Part shown: positions 8,000 through 14,994 of the stretch, piece after piece
How positions within the stretch are numbered: position 1 is the first letter of the stretch
Layout: each line of letters opens with the position of its first letter
Notes under the pieces: model-generated
Told to the model about the DNA's origin: nothing
The model's database searches: none
What the model saw: the letters and a program-made list of their open reading frames with translations, nothing else
Made by a program: the position numbers and the translations under genes
From: Jiangella sp. DSM 45060
Lineage (GTDB): Bacteria > Actinomycetota > Actinomycetes > Jiangellales > Jiangellaceae
Length of the DNA stretch: 64,000 nucleotides
Direction: 5' to 3'
NCBI RefSeq assembly: GCF_900105175.1
Contig: NZ_LT629771.1
Coordinates: 7,088,622-7,152,621 of the forward strand

Positions 8000-10032
8000 C
8001 GCAGGAACGCCGCCGCGACGCCGGCGTCGACGGGGATGTGCAGGCCGGTGGTGTGGGAGAGGTCGCCGGCGGTGAGGGCGTAGACGGCGTTGGCGACGTG
8101 TTCGGGGAGGACCTCCTTCTTGAGGAGGGTGCGTTGGGCGTAGAAGGCGCCGAGTTGGTCCTCGGCGACGCCGTAGACGGCGGCGCGTTGGGCGCCCCAG
8201 CCGGCGGCGAAGATGCCGGAGCCTTGGACGACGCCGTCGGGGTTGATGCCGTTGACGCGGATGCCGTGCTCACCCAACTCGGCGGCGAGCAGGCGGACCT
8301 GGTGGGCCTGGTCGGCTTTGGTGGCGCCGTAGGCGATGTTGTTGGGCCCGGCGAACACGCCGTTCTTACTGGCGATGTAGACGATGTCGCCGCCCAGGCC
8401 CTGCCCGGTCATGACGCGGGCGGCTTCGCGGGAGACGAGGAACGACCCGCGGGCCATCACGTCGTGCTGCAGGTCCCACTCCGCCGCGGTGGTGTCGAGC
8501 AGGGGTTTGGAGATGGACAGGCCGGCGTTGTTGACGACCAGGTCGACCCCGCCGAACGCCAGCACCGCCTGCCGGAACGCGGCCGCGATCTGCTCCTCGC
8601 TGGTGACGTCCACCGTCACCGCCACCGCGGTGTCGGTGGTCCCGATGCCGGCGGCGACCTCGGCGGCGGCGTCGGTGTTGAGGTCGGCGACGACGACGCA
8701 GGCGCCCTCGGCGGCCAGGCGCTGCGCGATGGCCTTCCCGATCCCGGACCCCGCACCGGTGACCAGCGCCACCCGCGTGGCCAGCGGCTTGGGCTGGGGC
8801 ATGCGGGCCAGTTTGGCCTCTTCCAGCGACCAGTACTCGATCCGGAACTTCTCCGACTCCGGGATCGGCTGGTAGGTCGAGACCGCCTCGGCGCCGCGCA
8901 TCACGTTGATCGCGTTGACGTAGAACTCGCCGGCCACCCGGGCGGTCTGCTTGTCCTTGCCGAAGGAGAACATCCCCACCCCGGGGATCAGCACGATCGC
9001 CGGGTCCGCACCCCGCATCGCCGGACTGTCCGCGGTGGCGTGGCGCTGATAGTAGGCGGCGTACTCGTCGCGATAGGCCGCATGCAGCACCCGCAACCGT
9101 TCCACCACCTCGTCCAGGGGTGTGGTGGGCGGGAGGTCGAGCACCAGCGGGCGCACCTTGGTGCGCAGGAAATGGTCCGGACACGACGTGCCCAACGCCG
9201 CCAGCGCGGGGTGCTTGTCCCGGGCCAGGAAGTCCAGCACCACGTCGGTGTCGGTGAAGTGCCCCACCTGCGCCTTGTCCGTCGACGCCAGCCCCCGGAT
9301 CACCGGCGCCAGCGCCGCCGCCCGGGCCCGCCGCTCGCCCTCGGGCAACGCCGCGTACCCGTCGACCAGCGGCCCGAACGGGTCGGCCCGGCCGCGCTCG
9401 ACCAGGAACGACTCCGCCGTCCGGATCATCCACAACGAATTCGCCTCACACTCCTCGCTGGTGGCGCCCCACGCGGTGATCCCGTGCCCGCCCAGCACAC
9501 ACCCCACCGCGTCCGGGTGCGCGGCCTTGATCGCCGCGATATCCAGCCCCAACTGGAACCCGGGCCGCCGCCACGGCACCCACACCACCCGATCGCCGAA
9601 ACACTGCTTCGTCAACGCCTCCCCGTCGGCCGCGGTGGCCAACGCGATCCCGGAATCGGGGTGCAGATGATCCACGTGCGCCGCGTCCACCAGCCCATGC
9701 ATCGCGGTGTCGATCGACGGGGCCGCGCCGCCCTTGCCGTGCAAGCAGAAATCGAACGCGCCGACCAGCTCGTCCTCCCGCTCCACCCCCGGATACACGT
9801 CCACCAGGGCGCGGACCCGGTCCAGCCGCAACACCGCCAACCCCGCCGGAGTCAGCGTGCCCAGATCACCACCGGAGCCCTTCACCCACAACAACTCCAC
9901 CGCACCACCGGTCACCGGATCCACCCCGACACCCTTCGCCGACGTGTTCCCACCCGCATAATTCGTGTTCCGCGGATCCGAACCCAGCCGGTTGCTGCGC
10001 TCGATCAACTCCGTCACGACAGCGTTGCTCAT
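7996..10032 (-). CDS. Bifunctional rhamnulose-1-phosphate aldolase / short-chain alcohol dehydrogenase (RhaEW-type)
   Basis: A 678-residue fusion. Residues about 1-400 are a class II aldolase domain (GGNTSAKG, HLHPDSGIA and GHGITAWG supply phosphate and metal ligands). Residues about 420-678 are an SDR domain (TGAGSGIG nucleotide motif, catalytic Y-G-A-T-K). It should split L-rhamnulose-1-phosphate into dihydroxyacetone phosphate and L-lactaldehyde and then oxidise the lactaldehyde with NAD+. Its start overlaps the mutarotase stop (ATGA). Third-position base use is less C-rich than in the flanking rha genes, with many TTG, GTG and GGT codons, most obviously in the aldolase half; this may reflect separate transfer. 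The two-domain order matches actinobacterial and proteobacterial RhaEW. Confidence 0.92.
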   Translation of the reverse strand: MSNAVVTELIERSNRLGSDPRNTNYAGGNTSAKGVGVDPVTGGAVELLWVKGSGGDLGTLTPAGLAVLRLDRVRALVDVYPGVEREDELVGAFDFCLHGKGGAAPSIDTAMHGLVDAAHVDHLHPDSGIALATAADGEALTKQCFGDRVVWVPWRRPGFQLGLDIAAIKAAHPDAVGCVLGGHGITAWGATSEECEANSLWMIRTAESFLVERGRADPFGPLVDGYAALPEGERRARAAALAPVIRGLASTDKAQVGHFTDTDVVLDFLARDKHPALAALGTSCPDHFLRTKVRPLVLDLPPTTPLDEVVERLRVLHAAYRDEYAAYYQRHATADSPAMRGADPAIVLIPGVGMFSFGKDKQTARVAGEFYVNAINVMRGAEAVSTYQPIPESEKFRIEYWSLEEAKLARMPQPKPLATRVALVTGAGSGIGKAIAQRLAAEGACVVVADLNTDAAAEVAAGIGTTDTAVAVTVDVTSEEQIAAAFRQAVLAFGGVDLVVNNAGLSISKPLLDTTAAEWDLQHDVMARGSFLVSREAARVMTGQGLGGDIVYIASKNGVFAGPNNIAYGATKADQAHQVRLLAAELGEHGIRVNGINPDGVVQGSGIFAAGWGAQRAAVYGVAEDQLGAFYAQRTLLKKEVLPEHVANAVYALTAGDLSHTTGLHIPVDAGVAAAFLR

Positions 10033-10379
10033 CGGTCCTCTTCTCGGGGGACGACGGCCAGTTGGTCGTCGAGGTTGAAGGCTTCGTCGAGGTAGCGCCA
10101 GTTCTCGTCCGGGCGGGAGCCGTGGGCGAACAGCCGGGCCATCTCGTCCTGCCAGCGGCGGTTGACGTCGGTGGCCTGCATGGCGGCCTGCGACGCGGCG
10201 AGGTCGTCGGCCTCGGCGTAGCCGACCAGCAGGCCGTCGTCGCCGACGAAGATCGAGTAGTTGCGCCAGCCGGCGTCGCGCAGCGCCACCAGCAGCTCCG
10301 GCCAGACCGCCGCGTGCCGGCGGCGGTACTCGTCGACGAGGTCCGGCCGGACCTGCGACACGAAGCAGTACCGCGGCAT
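10029..10379 (-). CDS. rhaM: L-rhamnose mutarotase
   Basis: A 116-residue protein starting MPRYCFVSQVRPDLVDEYRR, with the family's conserved HAAVWPELLVALRDAGWRNYSIF. RhaM interconverts the anomers of L-rhamnose, giving the isomerase its preferred form. It lies between rhaI (2-bp gap) and the bifunctional aldolase gene (ATGA overlap). The longer frame extending upstream runs antisense-like through rhaI and is not real: the ATG at 10379 is the only start that gives a normal-length RhaM. Confidence 0.92.
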   Translation of the reverse strand: MPRYCFVSQVRPDLVDEYRRRHAAVWPELLVALRDAGWRNYSIFVGDDGLLVGYAEADDLAASQAAMQATDVNRRWQDEMARLFAHGSRPDENWRYLDEAFNLDDQLAVVPREEDR

Positions 10380-10381
10380 CG

Positions 10382-11548
10382 TCAGGCTCCCCAGCCGGCC
10401 TGGGCGCCGCCGACCCGCTCGGCGCTGATCGACTCGAAGTAGCCGGAGCGCTGGTAGGCGGCGATGGGGTCGGGGTCGAGGCCCTGCTCTTCGCGGAGCG
10501 TGGCCAGCAGCGGGCGGACGTCGGTGTTGTAGGCGTCCATCAGCACCGCGTTGGCGCCGAGCACGTCGCCGTCGGCCTGCGCCTTGGCCAGCGCGTCGGC
10601 GTCGACCAGCAGCGCCTTGGCCAGCGCCTCCTGGACGTTGAGCACCGAGCGGATGACCGCGGGGATCTTCGGCTCGATGTTGTGGCACTGGTCGAGCATG
10701 AAGTTGACGTGCGACTCGGGCCGGTGCGCGTCCTGCGCGACGATCTCGTGCAGGATGCGGAACAGCTGGAACGGGTCGGCGGCGCCGACCATGAGGTCGT
10801 CGTCGGCGTAGAACCGGGAGTTGAAGTCGAACGCCCCGAGCCGGCCGGCCCGCAGCAGCATCATCACGATGAACTCGATGTTCGTGCCGGGCGCGTGGTG
10901 TCCGGTGTCGAGGACGACGGTCGCGCGGTCGCCGAGCGCGAGGCAGTGCGTCAGCGACGTGCCCCAGTCGGGGATGTCGGTGGCATAGAACGCGGGCTCG
11001 AAGAACTTGTACTCGAGCAGGATGCGGTGGTCGTCGTCGAGCGCGGCGTAGATGGTGGCCAGCGACTCGGCCAGCCGCTCCTGGCGGTCGCGCAGGGAGT
11101 CCTGGCCGGGGTAGTTGAGGCCGTCGGCGAGCCAGATCTTGAGGTCCTTGGAGCCGGTGGCGCGCAGGACGTCGATGCAGCGCAGGTGGTGGTCGACGGC
11201 CTTGGCGCGGACGCCGGGGTCGGGGTTGGCCAGCGAGCCGAGCTTGTAGTCGTCGTCCTGGAAGACGTTGCTGTTGATGGCGCCGATCTCGACGCCGAGG
11301 TCGCGGGCGTGCGCGGCCAGCTCGCCGAAGTCGTCGACGAGGTCCCAGGGGATGTGCAGCGACACCCGCGGCGCCGAGCCGGTGTAGCGGTGCACCTGGG
11401 CGGCGTCGGCGATCTTCTCGAACGGATCGCGCGGCACGCCCGGCTGGCCGAAGACCTTGAACCGGGTGCCGGAGTTGGCGAACGCCCAGGAGGCGGTCTC
11501 GACCCCCAGCCCGCGGACGGCCGCTCTGACCTCGTCGTGCGTTCTCAT
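10382..11548 (-). CDS. rhaI: L-rhamnose isomerase (RhaI type, xylose-isomerase-like)
   Basis: A 388-residue TIM-barrel enzyme of the RhaI group, which is unrelated in sequence to E. coli RhaA. Metal-site candidates are visible in LLEYKFFEPAFYATDIPDWG, VVLDTGHHAPGTN and GAFDFNSRFYADDDL. It converts L-rhamnose to L-rhamnulose. First gene of the rhamnose operon, whose promoter must lie in the 125 bp shared with the divergent LacI gene, where an operator-like palindrome occurs. No rhamnose transporter is encoded nearby. Confidence 0.9.
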   Translation of the reverse strand: MRTHDEVRAAVRGLGVETASWAFANSGTRFKVFGQPGVPRDPFEKIADAAQVHRYTGSAPRVSLHIPWDLVDDFGELAAHARDLGVEIGAINSNVFQDDDYKLGSLANPDPGVRAKAVDHHLRCIDVLRATGSKDLKIWLADGLNYPGQDSLRDRQERLAESLATIYAALDDDHRILLEYKFFEPAFYATDIPDWGTSLTHCLALGDRATVVLDTGHHAPGTNIEFIVMMLLRAGRLGAFDFNSRFYADDDLMVGAADPFQLFRILHEIVAQDAHRPESHVNFMLDQCHNIEPKIPAVIRSVLNVQEALAKALLVDADALAKAQADGDVLGANAVLMDAYNTDVRPLLATLREEQGLDPDPIAAYQRSGYFESISAERVGGAQAGWGA

Positions 11549-11572
11549 GTGCTGCCTCCAGCAAGCCGTCTT

Positions 11573-11584
11573 TGAACCGATTCA
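11573..11584. promoter_or_regulatory. Operator-like palindrome for the LacI-family regulator
   Basis: TGAACCGATTCA: arms TGAA/TTCA around a CG-centred core, the general shape of LacI-family operators. It lies 25 bp upstream of the rhaI start and 90 bp from the divergent regulator gene. Most likely the site where the regulator represses the rha operon. Confidence 0.6.
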
Positions 11585-11661
11585 GCCCTCGTCAAACTAC
11601 GCGCTCCGGCGGCGGGGCGTCAACCGGGGTGGGACGCCACTGGGGCCGCCGGCCCAGCCGG

Positions 11662-11667
11662 TAAGCT
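11662..11667 (+). promoter_or_regulatory. -10 box TAAGCT, leaderless start
   Basis: TAAGCT is followed by 6 bases and the ATG of the LacI-family gene at 11674. It fits TANNNT and no ribosome site is present. Confidence 0.55.
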
Positions 11668-11673
11668 GCGGCG

Positions 11674-12669
11674 ATGGGTGGAGCCCCGAACATCCGCGAG
11701 GTGGCGCTGCGAGCCGGCGTGTCGGTGGGCACGGTGTCGAACGTCCTCAACCGGCCGGAGCTGGTCGCCGAGCTGACCCGCGAGCGCGTCTACGCCGCCA
11801 TCGCCGAGCTGGGCTTCGTCCGCAACGACTCCGCCCGGCAGCTGCGGGTCGGCCGCAGCCGCACCCTCGGCCTCGTCGTGCTGGACGTCGCGAACCCGTT
11901 CTTCACCGACGTCGCCCGCGGCGTCGAGGACGCCGCGAACCAGCACGGGCTCGCCGTCATCCTGTGCAACACCGACGAGGACCCGGTCAAGGAGGCGTCA
12001 CACCTCGACCTGCTCGCCGAGATGCGGGTGCAGGGGGTGCTGATCAACCCCATCGACACCGACGGCCGCATCGCGGCGCTGCGCGACCGCGGTATCCCGG
12101 TGGTGCTGTTCGATCGGCGCGGCGACACCGCGCGCGAGTGCTCCGTCGCCGTCGACGACGTGCTCGGCGGGCGGCTCGCCGCGACCCACCTGATCGAGAC
12201 CGGCCACCGCACCATTCAGTTCGTCGGCGGGCCGCTGACGCTGCAGCAGGTGCAGGAACGCCACGAGGGCGCGTCCGAGGTCGTGGCGGCGCGCGCCGAC
12301 GTCGAGCTGACCGTCCTGACGACGACGGCGCTCAACGTGGCGGCCGGGCGCGCGGCCGGCGACCGGCTGGCCGCGGACCGCGACGCGCTGCCGTCGGCGG
12401 TGTTCTGCGCCAATGACCTCGTGGCGCTCGGCGTGCTCCAGGCGTTGACGCACGCGGGGCTGCGGGTGCCGCACGACGTCGCGATCGTCGGCTACGACGA
12501 CATCGACTTCGCCGCCGCCGCTGCCGTCCCGCTCTCGTCGGTGCGCCAGCCCCGCCAGCAGCTCGGCCGGACGGCGGCGGAACTGTTGTTCGCCGAGACG
12601 ACGGAGGCGGAGCACGAGCACCGGCAGGTCGTCTTCGATCCGGAACTCATCGTCCGCGATTCGTCCTGA
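11674..12669 (+). CDS. LacI-family transcriptional regulator, probable rhamnose repressor
   Basis: A 331-residue regulator. The N-terminal LacI helix-turn-helix is NIREVALRAGVSVGTVSNVLNRPE (residues about 6-29), with the hinge near residue 55. A periplasmic-binding-like sugar domain fills the rest (LGLVVLDVANPFFTDVARGVE, FVGGPLTLQQVQERHEG, AIVGYDDIDFA). It is transcribed away from the rha operon and probably responds to rhamnose or an intermediate. The rhamnose role is inferred from position and the operator-like site only; actinobacterial rhamnose regulators of this family are known. Confidence 0.88.
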   Translation: MGGAPNIREVALRAGVSVGTVSNVLNRPELVAELTRERVYAAIAELGFVRNDSARQLRVGRSRTLGLVVLDVANPFFTDVARGVEDAANQHGLAVILCNTDEDPVKEASHLDLLAEMRVQGVLINPIDTDGRIAALRDRGIPVVLFDRRGDTARECSVAVDDVLGGRLAATHLIETGHRTIQFVGGPLTLQQVQERHEGASEVVAARADVELTVLTTTALNVAAGRAAGDRLAADRDALPSAVFCANDLVALGVLQALTHAGLRVPHDVAIVGYDDIDFAAAAAVPLSSVRQPRQQLGRTAAELLFAETTEAEHEHRQVVFDPELIVRDSS

Positions 12670-12719
12670 TGCGGTAGCTCTGGGTGCTCGCTCGACCTGC
12701 GCGCACTATGGCGTGTGTG

Positions 12720-12787
12720 CTTGGCACGTTGGAGCGCACCTATCGCGCCCGATATGCCAGATTTGTGGAACGCGCTGGCGTGCCAAG
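12720..12787. repeat. Imperfect inverted repeat, possible small element or structured RNA
   Basis: CTTGGCACG (12720-12728) pairs perfectly with CGTGCCAAG (12779-12787). After a short internal loop, AGCGC pairs with GCGCT. The 30-base apical part is comparatively AT-rich (ATATGCCAGATTTGTGGAA). This may be a terminator for the LacI gene or a short non-autonomous element. Confidence 0.45.
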
Positions 12788-13217
12788 GGGTCCGGCGCGA
12801 CTTCACCTGCCGCAGCGCCGGATGACGGCCACCAACGGCGGCCATGCGGTCCTGGCGCGGGTGAGGTGCTCCCGGCGCGCGTGAAGCTGGCCCAGTGACC
12901 GGTGATCCTGGAGCACCCCGGGCTCCGGCGCACTGGAACCCCGATTCCCGTGATCAACTCGGCACTGGAGTGCCACGGCGGACCGGGACCACGGCAGCGA
13001 ACGCCGAGGGGTGCCCAGACTGCCCCCGTCCCCCTGATAGGTGCCCGTTCTTAGGCCGCGGTGCCGCGGGTCAAGCGGTGCCCTGCCGCGCGAAGCGCCG
13101 TTGGCTCCGCTTGAGGCGCGGTGCCGGGGCTGAGAGAATGGGCGCCAGGGGGACGGCCAACGTGGCGGACCCGGCAGACGGTCGGCCGGCGAGCGGTCGC
13201 TGAGACGACCGAACTCC

Positions 13218-13340
13218 AACCGACGCGGACCGAACCGATGCGGACCGAACCTTCGTGGACCAGACGTCCGTGGGCCGGGTCTTCGGGGGCTGCGCCTCCG
13301 GTGGACCAGAGCCCCTAGACCAGACCTCCGTGGACCGGAC
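13218..13340. repeat. Degenerate 15-bp tandem repeats
   Basis: Five consecutive 15-base units run from 13218 to 13292, the first two being AACCGACGCGGACCG and AACCGATGCGGACCG. More diverged GGACCAGA/CTCCGTGGACC copies continue to about 13340. The array ends at the stop codon of the convergent secreted-protein gene. Confidence 0.65.
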
Positions 13341-13342
13341 GG

Positions 13343-14272
13343 CTAGTCCTTCACGATCGCTTGGATCTCGGCCACCGGGATGGGCGTGGCCTGCCACGGC
13401 GTCTCGAACACGACCGGCGCGCCGGGGATGTCCATGACCGTGCCGTTGAACTCGAACCGCACGGTGTAGACCAGCCGCGCCTGTCCCTCGTACGCCGGCT
13501 GGCCGTCGACCGTGGCGGTGCCGTCGACCGACGCCTTGGGGTAGACGTAGGTGCAGGCGTCGCTCTGGGCGACCGTGAACGGGCAGGTCAATGTGGCCGA
13601 GCCGTCGCCGGGCTGAACCTCGAGGCGTTCCGGAGTGGCGATGGCGACCAGTCCGGCCGCCGACGAGCCGGTGATCTCGCCGTCGGTGGCGCCCTCGGCC
13701 CAGTACCAGGTGTCGAGGGTGACGTACGCGCGCTGCGGCGGGTTGAACGCGAGGTCGAAGTCGGGCGCCACCAGCGCGCCGAAGGCCTGGATGGCCTCCT
13801 GCTCCCAGTTGATGACGTCTTCGGGTGGATCGAGCCAGAGGTACTCGTTGCTGACGAGCGCCTCCTCGGGCGGCTGCGTGAAGCAGGCCTGGTTGGCGTA
13901 GACGGCGTCCTCGGGCGCGTCGGCCGGCTTCTCGGGCCAGTCCTCCTCGTCGGGCGCCGACGGCGGCGGGCTGAAGACGTAGCAGCTCAGTTCGCCGTCG
14001 CAGAAGGACCAGTCGTAGTTGAACTGCTCTTCGCGGCCGAGGTAGCACTCGGGCTCGGTGTTCCCGTCGCCGCCGCCGTTCCCGTCGTCCTCTTCCTCAC
14101 CGCCGTCGTCGTCGGTGCAGGTGTTGATGTACTCCCAGACGCCGGGGCTGGTCTCGACCTCTTGAATGCAGTCGTCGGCGGCCGCGGGGGTGACCTGCAC
14201 GGCGGTGATCACCATGGTCCCCACCACGGTGACGGCGGCCAGCAGCAGGCCGGTGAACCGGCGGGTCAGCAT
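13343..14272 (-). CDS. Secreted acidic protein of unknown function
   Basis: A 309-residue protein from the ATG at 14272 (MLTRRFTGLLLAAVTVVG). The signal peptide ends near TPAAA-DD. A cysteine- and acid-rich segment follows (residues about 35-75: DDCIQEVE..., a run of Asp/Glu/Gly), then tryptophan/proline-rich sequence (SCYVFSPPPSAPDEEDWPEKP) and a beta-rich C-terminal half. Its start overlaps the lipoprotein stop by 7 bp, so the two are translationally coupled. Longer upstream starts in frame lack a signal peptide and were rejected. No family recognised. Probably extracellular or wall-associated, and possibly works with the lipoprotein. Confidence 0.7.
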   Translation of the reverse strand: MLTRRFTGLLLAAVTVVGTMVITAVQVTPAAADDCIQEVETSPGVWEYINTCTDDDGGEEEDDGNGGGDGNTEPECYLGREEQFNYDWSFCDGELSCYVFSPPPSAPDEEDWPEKPADAPEDAVYANQACFTQPPEEALVSNEYLWLDPPEDVINWEQEAIQAFGALVAPDFDLAFNPPQRAYVTLDTWYWAEGATDGEITGSSAAGLVAIATPERLEVQPGDGSATLTCPFTVAQSDACTYVYPKASVDGTATVDGQPAYEGQARLVYTVRFEFNGTVMDIPGAPVVFETPWQATPIPVAEIQAIVKD

Positions 14273-14835
14273 GAGACGTCGCCCTCCACTTCGATCGGGT
14301 CGCCGATCAGCCATGAGCCGTCGAGGAACAGCACCTGGAACTGCACGGGATACACCGTGGGCTTGTCGGGGTTGACCGGCAGCGGCTCGCCGTTCTGTGA
14401 CCCCACCCATGCGGCGTCGTCGACGCACGAGGTGACGGTGCCCGTCTCGCCGTCGATCGAAACCGTGGTGTCGTACACACGCGGCTCGCCGGTGAAGGTG
14501 ATGCCCTCTTGTTCGTACGTGCGCGCGGTCTGCAGGTGCAGTGCGATGGTCGACTCGGTGGCGACACCGGCGAACGCGTCGGGGCTGTCGTCGGGGCCGT
14601 TGACCGACTGGATGCGGGCGTCCCAGTACCGCTCGTACGCGTCGAGCACGGCCGCCTCGGCATCCTCACCCGCGGCGGGGTCGCCGGACGGCTCGTTCGT
14701 GGGCGCCGCCGTGGGGGTGTCGTCGAGACCGGCTGGCTCGTCGCCGCCGGACGAGCACGCGGCGAGCACCACGACGGCGGCCGCGGCGGCCAGCGTGCGG
14801 GCGAGGATCGGGGGCGTCGTCACGACCCCGACCAT
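14266..14835 (-). CDS. Lipoprotein of unknown function
   Basis: A 189-residue protein from the ATG at 14835 with a clear lipoprotein signal: hydrophobic stretch LARTLAAAAAVVVLAACSS, lipobox L-A-A-C with the cysteine near residue 26. After a low-complexity linker the body (about residues 60-189) looks like an NTF2-like fold: VLDAYERYWDARIQSVNG, then beta strands with FTGEPRVYDTTVSIDGE and VQFQVLFLDGSWLIGD. First gene of a two-gene module with the secreted protein downstream. A longer frame from 14943 adds a charged N-terminus that would bury the signal, so it was not used. NTF2-like lipoproteins are often accessory factors for envelope complexes. Confidence 0.72.
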   Translation of the reverse strand: MVGVVTTPPILARTLAAAAAVVVLAACSSGGDEPAGLDDTPTAAPTNEPSGDPAAGEDAEAAVLDAYERYWDARIQSVNGPDDSPDAFAGVATESTIALHLQTARTYEQEGITFTGEPRVYDTTVSIDGETGTVTSCVDDAAWVGSQNGEPLPVNPDKPTVYPVQFQVLFLDGSWLIGDPIEVEGDVSC

Positions 14836-14994
14836 AACGGAGCGGACCGACAGCTTGTCACGAATACATCTCGACGCCCGGACCTGTTGACGGGCGGCCG
14901 GGGTCACGACCAGCCTGTGCCGTGGCGTATGCCCTCCGTTCACCCTGCGGAGGTAGCGTCACCGCCGTCTAACTGCCATGTAGGGGGTAGAAAT

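Larger units (their letters stand above)
12670..13342. other. Gene-free, repeat-rich intergenic region
   Basis: No credible coding frame in 673 bp. It holds an imperfect inverted repeat (12720-12787), an 8-bp inverted pair GGTGCTCC/GGAGCACC (12865-12872 and 12910-12917), a perfect GGCACT/AGTGCC hairpin (12961-12974) next to a CCCGTGATCAACTC stretch that resembles dispersed actinobacterial intergenic repeats, and a 15-bp degenerate tandem array (13218-13340). Genes converge on it from both sides, so it must also contain terminators. Confidence 0.6.

Noticed and set aside
13071..14048. Minus-strand frame with pentapeptide-like RSASV repeats
   Set aside because: It is out of frame with the real secreted-protein gene, lacks a signal or family, and its repeats come from the 15-bp DNA array.
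14931..14990. Possible PHO box (GTTCACC at 14938) upstream of the 5'-nucleotidase
   Set aside because: Only one half-site matches; the second 11-bp repeat expected for PhoP binding is absent.
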